The notes under the pieces were generated by a model. The model was not told the DNA's origin. It saw nothing but the letters and a program-made list of their open reading frames with translations, and ran no database searches. Made by a program: the position numbers and the translations under genes. DNA of 64,000 nt from positions 1 to 64,000 of the forward strand of contig CATKHK010000017.1 in the NCBI GenBank assembly GCA_949751835.1, in the 5' to 3' direction. Origin of the DNA: Blepharisma japonicum (taxonomy: Eukaryota > Ciliophora > Heterotrichea > Heterotrichida > Blepharismidae). The number at the start of each line of letters is the position of its first letter. Position 1 is the stretch's first letter. This document shows, piece by piece, positions 26,925 to 37,911 of this stretch.

Positions 26925-27460
26925 TTATTTTTCTAATTACTGTCTACTTAAATATGTCAAATATGATTGCGAATAAGCAATTTATGCGATAACAGAATTA
27001 AGTTTATATTTCTGATAATTGAAAAATATGGCTCTTATAACTTTTAAAAGTAATATTTCACAAATTAATGTAAAAATAAAAAATTAGATTACATTTTCAA
27101 GCAAAAGGATGATTAAGCATTTCTCATGAGTTTTTATTTAAAATTTCTCATGCAAAATTATCAAAATTAATAATATGAGTTATTCATTTTAATCCCATAT
27201 AAAATTAAATTTTAAGTCTTTTGAAATAATGCATTGAATTACAACAATTTAATTATTTATATATTTTTCCAATTTTTAATATAGAAAAGTGATTTATATT
27301 TTAAATTTCATATTGTGCAAATAAAATTATCTCCAAAATGCTCTTTTCTTATACTATATTTTTAAAGAAATACTAATTTAATCGTCCGAATTGACTATCT
27401 AGGTAATCTAGCATTTTAATTTTAAATTTCTTATTTCTTAATCCTTATTGCGCAAAAAGG
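26925..27460. other. AT-rich intergenic spacer
   Basis: I see no coding frame or RNA gene. It separates zinc-finger paralogue 1 (upstream side) from the 3' end of the phosphatase gene. Confidence 0.5.
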
Positions 27461-27961
27461 TTATTCTTTATCAAATTCTATATAGTTTGGCAATTCTTCA
27501 TGAACTGATTCGATTTGTTGCTTTAAGAAAACTTTCGGCCTCACACACTCTCTCTTTTTCAGTATGAAATCCAATGCTTCTCTATAATTCCAACCTTTTG
27601 CAGCCATGTAATATGCAATTACAACAGACACACTTCGATTCCTTCCGAATTTACAATGGACAAGCACCTTTTCTCCTTTTGATACAACTTTGTGGATAAA
27701 CCTCAAAGATTCCTGCATTGCAGGCAAAATTGAATAATTTTTGCCTCTAGGGACTATAGCTGTACAATATGTAAAAGCCGCTCTAAATTCCGTTGGAGTC
27801 GGGACGGCAAAAAGTTCAACTATATGAGTGATTCCATGATGTTTGAGGTTTTGATAATCCTCTGCACTTGTATAATCCCCAATACTGATATGCTCGTCGA
27901 TCTCATGCATACTTGGGAATCCAGTGACTGACTTCAAAGGATCAGAATGATGTAATTGCAT
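27461..27961 (-). CDS. Dual-specificity protein phosphatase
   Basis: This 166-residue single-domain phosphatase carries the cysteine-phosphatase signature VLVHCKFGRNRSVSVVIAYY (HCxxGxxRS); the Cys is the nucleophile and the Arg binds phosphate. The helix after the loop and the motif REALDFILKKR are typical of DSPs. The usual general-acid Asp, about 30 residues before the Cys, is not evident: the region reads VPRGKNYSILPAMQ with no Asp between roughly -20 and -40. It could still act on substrates with good leaving groups or use another acid. The substrate cannot be predicted. The 5' end of this gene is copied as a broken fragment near 30650-30780. Confidence 0.88.
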   Translation of the reverse strand: MQLHHSDPLKSVTGFPSMHEIDEHISIGDYTSAEDYQNLKHHGITHIVELFAVPTPTEFRAAFTYCTAIVPRGKNYSILPAMQESLRFIHKVVSKGEKVLVHCKFGRNRSVSVVIAYYMAAKGWNYREALDFILKKRECVRPKVFLKQQIESVHEELPNYIEFDKE

Positions 27962-29042
27962 ATTTACATTGGATTTGATTTTGAATTATTTAAGCGAGAC
28001 AGACATCTTGCATGATTAAATTAATGGATTAGAGCACTAGAAGAATTAATCGAATTTATACCAGAAAAGATAATTTTTTTTGGTACTTGGAATCCTTAGC
28101 TATTCTAGATTATAAATGGTGAAGATAATAGCTGAATAAAGAATTAGAATTTTGGCAATGTTAGAATGCTATAATGAAGGCCTTGAATGGATTTTTAAAA
28201 TTCAAAAATTAATTTATTAATTTGAACAGAAATTTGATAGTTATATAAAAAATTTAAATTTCAAATTTTCTAATTTAAATAATCATATTAAAAATGCAAA
28301 TAAAAGGCAATTGAGCTCTGCAATGGAATAATATAAAATGGATACATCAAAATTAACAGAGGACGATAAAAGTTTAAGATAATCTAATATAAATTATATT
28401 TTTCTTAAATCTACTTTCTATAATAATTTTGTAATATATATTCTGTATGATGCCATAATAGAGTCTAGTAGAAAGAACGATAAAAAATTTAAAGTAAAAA
28501 TTGGAATTTAATATCTAAAAATGGAACAGGTGATAACATAAGCGATGAAAAAAAAGAATCTGCCTTGAGCGTCATCAAAATTACTTGACTAAATTCTGTA
28601 AGAATTCTGAAATCCAATCCCCAGCCCAAGAAATATTCAAATCACATGCAAAATAAAAATCATGGGGTTATTCAAAATATCCCTAAAAATTCGAATCACA
28701 TGAATTTCAAAGAAATCCAAAATAGATAAAGGTTTAATTCCAGAAGACCTACTTATTATCCTCTAGATCAAAGATATAATTTTTTTTTAATCAAACTAAA
28801 TTTCAAGAAATGATGAGGAAGCAAAAAATAAAATTACGAACTAACTGAACCATATATTTGGTTTAAAGCTAACACAAATAATTTTGGTATTTATTGTTAT
28901 TTTTTATAATCCTTTTTTAGTTAACCCTGTTAACTCAATGTTAAGAAAATGGCCACTCGTAATTGATGACGGAGAAACCAAAAAATAATTTTAACTAATA
29001 AAGAACATAAATTTAAAAATAAATATATAAAAATAAATTATC
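27962..29042. other. Spacer between phosphatase and zinc-finger paralogue 2 (duplicated)
   Basis: AT-rich and without a gene. It is alignable to 30780-31744 in the second duplication unit, with many small differences, as expected for unconstrained DNA. Confidence 0.6.
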
Positions 29043-29606
29043 TTAGTGATCTTTTTCGAGATGAGCTTTTAAGTGATATTTATTATAAAGGAACTTGCCA
29101 CATTTCTCACACGCAACTTGGGTCGATTTTTCATGTACTTGCATGAGATGCATTTTAAGCGCATACTTATTTTTAAATCGTTTTAAGCATGCTTCACATT
29201 TTGATGCTCGTCTTCCAACGCGGTGAATTTTTCCTTGGTGTTGCTTAAACCCTTTATAAGTTGAAAACCACTTGTTACAGGTTGAGCAGAAGTTCGCCTT
29301 GCTTTCTTTTATAGTTTCTGTGGAAATTTGATCAGAAATTTCCACTTGGAGGTTGCTAACATTAGAAAATGTTTCTTCGGTTTGCCAAAATGCTGAGTCT
29401 GGCAATGAGTCAGCATTTTCATCATGAACGCCTTCCAAAGAGTCTAATGAAAACTTTTCATGAAGCATCATATCAACGAATTTTAAGAAATTCATACCGC
29501 AAAGCTTGCATGAATAAGTTGGATTTACCTGAAGGCTGCTTGAATGAACTAATTCCAACACTATTGGTGATGGTAATTTTTTTTGAGTAACTCTCAACGA
29601 TTCCAT
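29043..29606 (-). CDS. C2H2 zinc-finger protein, paralogue 2
   Basis: The 187-residue protein has a half-finger near residue 33 (CKLCGMNF), an acidic/Ser linker (residues 60-105) and three C2H2 fingers: CSTCNKWF..HQGKIH, CEACLKRF..HLMQVH and CEKCGKFL..HLEKDH. By my count it is about 86% identical to paralogue 3 (31745-32308): 27 substitutions in 187 and no gaps. The fingers are more conserved than the N-terminus, which suggests both remain functional. It is probably a nucleic-acid-binding protein. It sits in duplication unit A. Confidence 0.85.
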   Translation of the reverse strand: MESLRVTQKKLPSPIVLELVHSSSLQVNPTYSCKLCGMNFLKFVDMMLHEKFSLDSLEGVHDENADSLPDSAFWQTEETFSNVSNLQVEISDQISTETIKESKANFCSTCNKWFSTYKGFKQHQGKIHRVGRRASKCEACLKRFKNKYALKMHLMQVHEKSTQVACEKCGKFLYNKYHLKAHLEKDH

Positions 29607-30516
29607 TTTCTTTTATTCTTAATGGTGAAGTATTATTTTTTGAGAAAAGTATTCTTAAAGCATTTTTGAATTATTTATTGTTTAAAAATAAAAATTTTTG
29701 TAATATTGGAATTATAATGAGCTCACTGTATATTTAGAAAAAAGTTTTGTTTTTGAAATTGGGCTGATTTTAAAATATTTATTATAGCAATTTTGCTATC
29801 TATGTACATTAGAAAAAATCAAATAATATATATTTAAATTCAAACACCGTAATCTATTAAGGCTCAAAAGAAATGGAGTCCATATAAAATTTATAATAGA
29901 ATTTAAATTAATTAAAGTGAACAGAAATTTCATGAAATTATTTGATTTTTTTATTAAGCATTTTTATAGTAGAAAAATTAAAATAATTATTATAATAATT
30001 CCTTAATACAAAATCCCATTATGAGTTTTTATGATAGTCAATATGCAATTTTTATAAGCAGGTTAGTCTTCAAATTAATTATCGTTAATTATTTTAATAC
30101 ATTGTTTATTAAATTTTATATGCTTTTGCATTTGCTTCATTTTGAAAGAGGAAAAATTCCCTTCTAAAATTGTATAATGATGTATGAAGCGATTATCAAG
30201 AAGATCATTATAGATATTTAAAATATAAATATACATAATTTTTAAAGATGATATTCAAGAGATTATTAAATTAATCAATATTTAAGTCATAACAATAAAT
30301 AAATGATTAATTTTTTTATAGAAACTCCTTTACCTTTAATTAAATTAATTTCTCATTTTAACCAACTCCATTTCTCAAGAGTATTACTGTTATAAAATTA
30401 AGCTTATAATTATATACATTAATATAAACAAAAATAAATTTGCATATCATAGTATTACTGGATTTTTAACTAAAAGCTTAAATATTCTAATAAATTAATA
30501 TTATTTTAGAGTTTAC
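29607..30516. other. AT-rich spacer, matches 32309-33140
   Basis: No gene is visible. The stretch aligns with the spacer between zinc-finger paralogue 3 and the PARP gene and so belongs to the duplicated segment. Confidence 0.6.
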
Positions 30517-30620
30517 CTAGAGTTGAATCCATCTTAAAAAGAACTTTATTTTGATTTAAGCTACATAATTCATGATAAAATCATTATAAAGTAAGCATCC
30601 TTGAGTATTAGTAAGCTGGC
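30517..30620 (-). pseudogene. Broken 3' end of the PARP gene
   Basis: The last ~100 bp of the PARP gene (33145-33245) recur here with many changes. The minus-strand reading starts like LLYNDFI, in which the catalytic Glu codon of LLYNEFI has become Asp, and then meets a stop. There is no upstream PARP sequence, so this is a truncated by-product of the tandem duplication. Confidence 0.8.
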
Positions 30621-30640
30621 CAGCCAGCAAAAAGCTTACT
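30610..30640. repeat. Inverted repeat at the duplication junction
   Basis: AGTAAGCT (30610-30617) faces AGCTTACT (30633-30640) around a 15-nt GC-richer loop; one more T-A pair extends the stem to 9 bp. It lies exactly where PARP-derived sequence stops and phosphatase-derived sequence begins. Confidence 0.65.
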
Positions 30641-30649
30641 ATATGAATA

Positions 30650-30780
30650 ATACTATGATTATTGAAATTTTGATAATCCTCTACCCTTTTATAGTCCCCA
30701 ATGCTGATATATGCCGATTTTATTCATGTTTGGGATTCCAGTAACTGATTTCAGATGATCAGAATTATGTAATCGCATAT
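30650..30780 (-). pseudogene. Broken 5' end of the phosphatase gene
   Basis: This matches the first ~130 bp of the dual-specificity phosphatase gene (27830-27961), including the start region and upstream DNA. Only the beginning of the gene is present and the frame is damaged. It is the counterpart remnant to the PARP fragment just before it. Confidence 0.8.
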
Positions 30781-31744
30781 TTACATAGTATTTGATTTGA
30801 ATTATTTAAGTCAGACAGAAATCTTGCATGATTAAATTATTGATTAAAGTATTAGAAGAGTTGATCGAATTTATACCAGAAAAGATAAATTTTTTTGATA
30901 TTTGGAATTCTTTGATAAGTCAAATTATAATTTGCGAAGATAATAGCTGAGTAAATAACTTGAAATTTTGCAATACTATAAGTTATAATAAAGACTTAGT
31001 AAAATTTAAAAATAATTTATTAATTTGTTAATTTCAAAAAAAAGCAATTAGACTTTACAATAAAATAATATAGATCAAAGTTATGACAAGACAAGAAAAA
31101 ACTTAAGAGAATCTAACATAATTTTTTTTTCTTAAATACTTTCCATAATAATTTCATAAGAAATTAACTATATAAATGCTCTCGCAATCTAATAAAAAGA
31201 ACGATTAAAATTTAAAGTCAACTTGGAATTTAATATCTAAAAATGGAGCAGGTTATAGCATAAGAAGATGAAAAAAATGAATTTTCCTTGAGTATTGTCA
31301 AAAGTCCTTGGCTAAAAATTCATTAAGAACTCCAAAAATAAAACTTGACTTCAAGAGGCATTTGAATCTTATGAGAAATAAAAAAAAAATTATTCAAAAT
31401 ATCCCTAAAATTCGGATCACATACTTTTGAAGAAAATCAAAATAATAAAGGTTTAATTCCAAAAGACTGGCTTATTACTCCCTACATCAAAGATATAATC
31501 AAATTAAATTCCAAAAAATGATGAGATGTGAAAAATAAAATTACGAACTACTGAACCACAAATTGTTAAAATATAAAACAAATGATTTAGGTATTTATTG
31601 TTATTTTTTATAATCCCTTTTGAGTTAACCTTGCTAACTTAATGTAAGAAAATGGTCACTAGCAATTGATGATGGTGAAACCAAAAAAATATTTTAACAA
31701 TAAAGAACATAAAGTTTAAAATAAACGTATAAAAATAAATTATC
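30781..31744. other. AT-rich spacer, matches 27962-29042
   Basis: No gene is visible. It is the unit-B copy of the phosphatase to zinc-finger spacer. Confidence 0.6.
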
Positions 31745-32308
31745 TTAGTGATCTTTTTCCAGATGAGCTTTTAAGTGATATTTATTATAGAGGAGCTTAT
31801 CACATGTCTCGCACACAACTTGGGTTGATTTTTCATGTACTTGCATGGAATGCATTTTAAGTGCATACTTATTTTTAAATCGTTTTAAGCATGCTTCACA
31901 TTTTGATGCTCGTCTTCCGACGCGGTGAATTTTTCCTTGGTGTTGTTTAAACCCTTTATAAGTTGAAAACCACTTGTTGCATGCTGTACAGAAATTTGCT
32001 TTGCATTCTTTTATGGTTTCTGTGGAAATTTGATCAGAAATTTCCACTTGGAGGTTGCTAACATTAGATAAAGTTTCTTCAGTTTGCCAAAATGCTGAGT
32101 CTGGCAATGAGTCAGCATTTTCATCACGAATGCTTTCCAAAGAGACTAACGAAAGCTTTTCGTGAAGTATCATATCAGCGAATTTTATGAAATTCATACC
32201 GCAAAGCTGGCATGAATAAGTTGGATTTATCTGAAAGATTTTTGAATGAACTAATTCCAGCACTACTGGTGATGGCAATTTTTTTTGAATAACACTCGAA
32301 GTTTCCAT
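31745..32308 (-). CDS. C2H2 zinc-finger protein, paralogue 3
   Basis: This 187-residue protein is the duplication-unit-B twin of the gene at 29043. It has the same half-finger (CQLCGMNF), linker and three C2H2 fingers (CTACNKWF..HQGKIH, CEACLKRF..HSMQVH, CETCDKLL..HLEKDH). All zinc ligands of the last three fingers are preserved. Most differences from paralogue 2 lie in residues 1-60, while residues 64-110 and 120-150 are nearly unchanged, which points to selection on the fingers and linker. The role is unknown, with nucleic-acid binding most likely. Confidence 0.85.
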   Translation of the reverse strand: METSSVIQKKLPSPVVLELVHSKIFQINPTYSCQLCGMNFIKFADMILHEKLSLVSLESIRDENADSLPDSAFWQTEETLSNVSNLQVEISDQISTETIKECKANFCTACNKWFSTYKGFKQHQGKIHRVGRRASKCEACLKRFKNKYALKMHSMQVHEKSTQVVCETCDKLLYNKYHLKAHLEKDH

Positions 32309-33144
32309 TTTCTTAAATTTTTACTGACAAAGCTCTATTTTTAGAAAAATAAAAATATTTGTAATATTGAAACTATGAAGTTACTGGATAATTAGAAAAA
32401 GCATTTGTTTTTTAAATTAGGCTGATTTTAATATATATTTATTATAGCAGCTTTGCTATTTTTATACCTTCGAAAATTCAAATAATATATGTTTAAGTTC
32501 AAACAGTGTAATCTATTTAAAATAGCCAAAAATTGGTAATTTTATAGGATCAAAACCAATAGAGTCATATAAAATTTATAGCACAATTTAATTTAATTAA
32601 AGCAAACAGAAATTGCATTAATTTATTTGTTTTTTCAGACATTTTTATAACAGAAAAATAAAACTTTATGTAATTTCAAGTTCTCCATGATGGGCTCTAT
32701 TATAGAGGATTTCAATTTTTATATTTAAGTTAGTTTTCGAATTTATTATAACTAATATTTTAATTATATATTTATTGAAGAAAAATAAATTACCATATAT
32801 TTACTTTTGGCTAATTTTAAAAAGGAAAAATTCCTTTAAAAAATTGTAATTTATAACTATTGAAATATCACATTAGCAAAGATTAAATGCATGAAGTTAT
32901 TAATCAAGATAAGTAGCCCTTAAATATATATGAATCAATCCAATAAATAAATAATTTATAGTTTTTTTCATAAGAGCATCCTTTACTCTTAATTTAGTTT
33001 TTCTCCAAACAATATTACTATCATAAAAATGAAGTTTTAAATTATATATATTAAATAGCCAAAAAATAAATTTTGAGTATCATGGAGGCTGGAATTCATT
33101 AATAAGAATTAAATATTCTAATAAATTATTTATTATTTTAGAGT
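32309..33144. other. AT-rich spacer upstream side of PARP 3' end
   Basis: No gene is visible. The sequence is the unit-B copy of the spacer at 29607-30516. Confidence 0.6.
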
Positions 33145-35025
33145 TTATCTATAATCGAATCTCATCTTGAAAAGGAACTTCATTTTGATTTGAGCGACAT
33201 CATACACGATAAACTCATTGTAAAGTAACGACCCTTGAGTGGCTGTAGGCTGCCCTGCTCCCACTGGCACTTTACATCCTTCTAGATCTTGATAACTTGA
33301 CTCAGGAGGTGCAGTTTTGCCACATCCTTTCGTACTATGACATCCTGCAGGTAGATTAGCCGCATTATAGTCAGCAAAGTACTTTTCTGCAGGTGTTCCC
33401 AGCGCTACTTGGCATAACAGCAAGCAGCCAATATTATTATCTCTACTAGTAAAGCAATAGTTCGCAGACTTACTTACCATATCTGCAAAATAAACCCCTT
33501 TTCCAAACATATAGCCAGTAACTGGTGCTTCTGGTGGTGCAATTCTCAATCCTTGTGATAAAATTCCTACCCAATTTGTTAGCCTACTACCATGCCACAG
33601 CAGCATATCATTTCCAATTTTTGTTTTATACCTTTCGTCTTCCCCTTCTTTTGACAATCTAAAAATATCTAAAACTGTCAAGCCATAATTATTATGAGTT
33701 TGTGCATGCGTATTCTGAACATATTGGCTTAAAAGTTGGAATATTGGATCAGTTCTTTCTATTGGCTGAATCGCACATTTTAGTTTCGCATAATGCTCGT
33801 CTACAGGGTTGCCTACACTTTTAGTTTCTAAAATATTTGTCGCAATTTTCATGTCAGTTAAAGACTCAATCATTGCTATTTTTTGCTGTAATCTTTCTTT
33901 AGTATTAATAGTGAAATTTGACATGTGTTGGAAACCGAAATCATGAGGGATTAATGAGAAAAATTGGCTTGATAATTGCTCAAAACTGCCTTTTTCTTTT
34001 TTTTCTAAAACGCTTTCGATTTTTTTCAAAACTTCTAAACCTTGTTTAAGGTTGTTGGTGGAGAGCTTACCGAGTGGCATTTTTTTGGCATCGTAACCGA
34101 TTTCAGCTAGCACAAGGTTGATTTGCTTTAAGTCGAAGATAACGTTGATTAAGTCTTTTACACGTTTGTCTAGCTTGCTTTCCGTTTTTACTTCCTCTTG
34201 GCTGTCTTTTAAAGCTTTTTTGGCTGGCTTTTCTTCTTCTTTTGTTTCTTCTTCATCATCGTATACAATTTCTAGTTCAATATAGCCTCCTCTTGTTTTA
34301 TCTCTTAATTTACTTAAATATTCGTTTTTTGCTCTCTCTAGATCTCCCATAGGGCCTTTTAGTGCATTTTGTCCTGGGTAACCAACTCTTCCCCATCTAT
34401 TTCATACATAATATTGATTTTGTGCAGTATCAGACTGCAGGAGTTGAATAATGTAATATTTGTTCGCATTGTTTTTTATATCAGTTTGATTCAAAGTTGC
34501 TGACCAAATTTTAGTTGGCTCTTCAAAGACATGGCAATCTTTGGCCTTTGGGCAAATATTATCAACCGCACATCTTCCTTTGCGAATAGTTTTTACCATA
34601 GTTGAGTCATCTTGTTTAGCTGGTGCTGGATCTTGTTTAGCAGCTGGCTTAGGAGTTGGAGGAGGACTTGGAGAAGGAGACTTGGCTGCTTTTCTGCCTC
34701 TTTTTGCAGGGAGATCTTTGGTAGTTGCAGAATCGTTTTTGGCTGGAGGTGGTGAAGGTGATTTTTTGGCTGGGACTTTTTTAGTTGACTTTGGTGGAGG
34801 TGTCTTCTTTGCTTTTGATGCTGGGGCTACTTTTGGAGGAGGAGATTGGTCCGATTCTGAGGAAGAAGATGAATCCACAGCTGGCTTGACTTTGGTTGCT
34901 GCTTTTTTCTTTTCTTCTTCTTTAGCTGGTTTAGCTTTAGTAGTTACCTTGGACTTTTTGTCATCTATTTTTGCTTTTTTAGTAGGAGGAGGAGTTTTAT
35001 CTTTTGCTTTCCTTGTTTGGACCAT
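33145..35025 (-). CDS. PARP: Poly(ADP-ribose) polymerase with WGR domain
   Basis: One TGA read as Trp (about 34400) joins an N-terminal basic, Pro/Ser-rich tail (residues ~1-150, KRGRKAAKSPSPSPPP) to the WGR domain (YYVWNRWGRVGYPGQNA), the helical PARP regulatory domain and the catalytic domain. The H-Y-E triad is visible in LLWHGSR, GVYFADMVSKSANYC and LLYNEFIVYD. The protein has 626 residues from ATG 35025; an in-frame ATG at 35058 would add 11. It uses NAD+ to ADP-ribosylate proteins at DNA breaks, as PARP1/2 do. There are no PARP1 zinc fingers or BRCT domain, so it is PARP2-like. Its 3' end supplied the broken fragment at 30517-30620. Confidence 0.94.
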
Positions 35026-35396
35026 TTTTATTATACTAAAATGTCGGAAATGAACCAATTCAGGCTTAAATCGCCTTAAATGATTCTAAATTGCTTTTTT
35101 GACTAAAATCAAGAAAATAGCTGAGAAGGTTTATAAACTTTGTAGCAATTACAAAAAGATTCACTTAAAAAAAGCTGAATTATTAAATATTTTCAAAAAT
35201 CTTTTCTATCCAGACTAAAATTAAGATAGAATATCAGAAATTCTAGTATTTTTGTAAAATGATCTCAAAAATATTGATAATTTTATCCAAATTTATTTAG
35301 ATTATTAATAGGCATAAAAAAATTGAAAGAAAAGTAAGCCAATAATCAAATTGATAAAAAGTGAACAATTTAGTTAAAACATAAGAATCTAATTTC
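35026..35396. other. AT-rich spacer between PARP start and IST1 stop
   Basis: No gene is visible on either strand. It must contain the PARP promoter. Confidence 0.5.
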
Positions 35397-36431
35397 TTAT
35401 TTTAGTTTTTTAAATCTTGCTTCTAATGAATCAAAATCATCAGGCACTGGATTTTGAGGCGGAGGAATCTGAGCTTCTGAAGGAGGTGGAGGCTGGTATG
35501 GATTTTGTGGAGGTGGAGGAGGTTGATAAGGATTTTGAGGGGTTGGAGTCGATTTATAAGGATTTGGAGGAGAAGGAGGGGAAGGAGGAGCTTGCTCATT
35601 CTGTGGAGGCGGAGGGGTTTGATAATTAGCTGGAGGCTGTGAAGGCGGTGGTGGAGGTGGAGGATATTGGGCTTGATACCCATCTGGAGGAGGTGGATAT
35701 CCTTGATAACCTTGTGGAGGTGGTGGAGGATACTGTCCAGGCCCAGGATATCCTTGTGGTGGTGGCGGATACTGAGCTGGTGGATAACTTGGCATACCAG
35801 GATACCCACCCTGTGGATTATACTGTGGGGCATACCCTGGAGGTGGTACAATATTTTGAATATTCTAAATAACTCTTACATGTCTCACATCATTCTTCGG
35901 TACATAATCTACTCTTTTCTCGCTTGCAATTTCTTGTAGTTTTACTGTCTTCTCTTCTTCAGTAGGGACAACAGCAACTAATTTCGCCAAAACACTTTTA
36001 TTGACGAATCCATCTCTATCGTCGTTTGCGTGCTTGCAGAACTCAATCCCATATTTTCCTGCAAATTGTGCTCGAACTTCAATTAATTCAGCGCATTCAC
36101 AACGGCTTGCAGACCATATTAAAGTTTCTATTGCTGCGCGGAGATCTGGAGGCACTGAGCGTGATTCGGAAATTTGGCGGATTCTTTCAATGCATTGTGC
36201 ACATATAATAGTAATCACTTCAAGAGCGGCGATGTGATTTTCTGTATTGATGTAGCCCTCTACCTTTATCATAGCCATCTCTTCTTGACCATTTCTTAGG
36301 TAGCCGGCGATCTCATCTTTAAGACTGTAGTTACGAGCCATTTTCTTGTTTTTGAGGATTCCTATGCGTGTTACTCCCATTTGGAGATTTGTGCGGAGTT
36401 TGTCTGCACTGTAGTTAGGAGCATTTCCCAT
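35397..36431 (-). CDS. IST1: IST1-like ESCRT regulator with Pro-rich tail
   Basis: Exon 1 (36431-35880) encodes the IST1 helical domain: KLRTNLQMGVTRIGILKNKK, then ALEVITIICAQCIERI and ETLIWSASRCECAEL. A 15-nt intron (35865-35879) follows, then exon 2 encodes about 155 residues of Pro/Tyr/Gly/Gln repeats (QYPPPPQGYPGP) ending in DDFDSLEARFKKLK. The total is 339 residues. IST1 family proteins are ESCRT-III relatives that recruit and control the ATPase Vps4 in multivesicular-body formation, abscission and tubule scission. The Leu/Lys-rich final residues resemble a MIT-interacting motif, as in human IST1. Retaining the intron would end the protein after residue 188, without the tail. Confidence 0.9.
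35865..35879 (-). other. 15-nt intron (IST1)
   Basis: GTAAGAGTTATTTAG on the minus strand, phase 0; it ends in an in-frame TAG if retained. Removing it joins the folded domain to the Pro-rich tail. Confidence 0.9.
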
Positions 36432-36855
36432 TTTTTATATTCGCCTTATTAAAATCAGAAGGAAATGGTCTAATTCATAAGAAAAAGATTGAAAATAATT
36501 AAGAATTGCAGGAAACTTATATTATAATGCAATAAGAAAAATTCAGAAATAAAATCAATAATATTCTTTAATTAAATTTTAGAAATTTTATTCTTGAAAG
36601 ACTAGATATTTTGAAACCGATTTATTTCAGAGAATATAGAATAATTATATTTCTGAAGTTAATAAAGTCTTTTATTATAAAAAGGTAAGTTTTAATAATC
36701 TTTATCCTTAAATAAATTTACTTAAATATAAAAAATAGCTATTAAATAAAAATCCAGTCATTTAGCATGCTTAACGTTCGCATCACAAAATGAAACAATT
36801 TAAATTTGTCACTATATTTTACAAACACGACATAATAAAGATGGTCCTTTAAATT
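36432..36855. other. AT-rich spacer
   Basis: No gene or structured element is recognised between the IST1 start and the stop of the next minus-strand gene. Confidence 0.5.
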
Positions 36856-37176
36856 TTAATTACTACCTGTTAAGTGACGATAAATAAACTTTGCAATATT
36901 TAAATGTGTAGCTGCTCGGCTTTGCAATAGTCTTTCGTACTCAGGCCCTAAAAGCTCGACTTCTCTAATAAAAGACGCTAATCCTAATACCCCGTCTAAA
37001 TTCTTTGGGAGAGATCTGACCTTGATTTTCTTCGGCTTGGAATGATTTTTCTTTGAGTGAAACCTTCTTATCCTAAGCGCGACAGGCCCTAAAATTTCGA
37101 AAAGATCCCTTAAAATGTCATGTGAACAAAATTTGATTCGATCAGATTTACGAATAATGGAGAGCGGACTTTTCAT
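36856..37176 (-). CDS. Small basic protein, unknown
   Basis: This 106-residue frame starts at ATG 37176 and ends with TAA. It is strongly basic in the middle (RIRRFHSKKNHSKPKKIKVR), with a predicted helical C-terminal half (VLGLASFIREVELLGPEYERLL). I recognise no family. The basic patch could bind RNA or DNA, or act as a nuclear signal. Codon use and composition look protein-like, but the frame is short. Confidence 0.55.
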   Translation of the reverse strand: MKSPLSIIRKSDRIKFCSHDILRDLFEILGPVALRIRRFHSKKNHSKPKKIKVRSLPKNLDGVLGLASFIREVELLGPEYERLLQSRAATHLNIAKFIYRHLTGSN

Positions 37177-37474
37177 GCTTGTAAAAATTATTTTGTGCTG
37201 TAATATTGTGTTAAAATGATGTCTTATACATAAGAAAAAGAGAGTTTACTATAGTTTAATTATTATCTCTATCAGATTTTTATTTTGATTAAAATGGCAG
37301 ATAATTACTATCTTATCTCTCTTATTATTTTATAATTATTAAAATTAGAAATACATTAATAAGCGTGTTTTTAGTAGGGAAATTTGATGAATAATTTTAC
37401 TATTAAATATGATATTCACTACAATGCAAAATGGCTTAAATCTTAATCTCACTAAGATCTAAGTAAATAAAACA

Positions 37475-37846
37475 ATGGGTAGAGGTAGATTTTATTCACA
37501 AAGACTTACTCCTTATCAAGGCCGAAAACGATGCTATGGCTTTTTTGAGTGTGATGAATGTGAAAATTGCTGGGAAAGTGCCTACAGTTGGGCTAACATG
37601 TGGCAGCAATGCAGGATCTGTTTAAGCAATGTATATCCATGGTCCCAAAAGAGCTTAGAGGTGATTGGGGTGTTTTGATGTGGAGAAAGATCACATCAAA
37701 CTGAGCTCTGTGAAATGTGCATGCATCTAGGATACAGTTGTGTAGACTATGATCAAGAAAGTGATAGTGACTGTGATGAGTCAGATTACTCAGAAGAGGA
37801 CTTTGAGGACTATGATAGCGACTCTGACTATGATTATTACTATTAG
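37475..37846 (+). CDS. ZAR1-like 3CxxC zinc-finger protein, copy 1
   Basis: The 123-residue protein is read through one TGA (37676-37678) as Trp and ends in TAG. It contains the 3CxxC-type zinc finger: LTPYQGRKRCYGFFECDEC, then WESAYSWANMWQQCRIC, and finally ELCEMCMHLGYSC. This is the arrangement at the C-terminus of vertebrate ZAR1/ZAR1L, which bind RNA and repress maternal mRNAs. An acidic Asp/Ser/Tyr tail (about 35 residues) ends the protein. It is a paralogue of the gene at 39408. RNA binding is inferred from the family; the role in a ciliate is unknown. Confidence 0.8.
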
Positions 37847-37911
37847 AGGAAGTCTAATTTGTAATTGAAATTTTATGAATTAATAGTGTAATAATTGCAG
37901 ATTACTATAAT

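Larger units (their letters stand above)
27830..30620. repeat. Segmental tandem duplication, unit A
   Basis: Unit A runs from inside the phosphatase gene, through zinc-finger paralogue 2, to a broken piece of the PARP gene's 3' end. Unit B (30650-33230) has the same order. Matching stretches include the phosphatase start (27830-28080 with 30660-30900), the zinc-finger genes, and the AT-rich spacers (for example 29760-29870 with 32410-32520). Ends are approximate. Confidence 0.8.
30650..33230. repeat. Segmental tandem duplication, unit B
   Basis: This is the second copy of the segment described at 27830-30620. It begins with a truncated phosphatase start, contains zinc-finger paralogue 3 and ends inside the intact PARP gene. 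Confidence 0.8.

Noticed and set aside
35417-35939. Plus-strand frames rich in Val/Glu/Asp or Trp
   Set aside because: They are antisense to the CCA/CCT-rich tail of IST1, which is connected to its first exon by a 15-nt intron.
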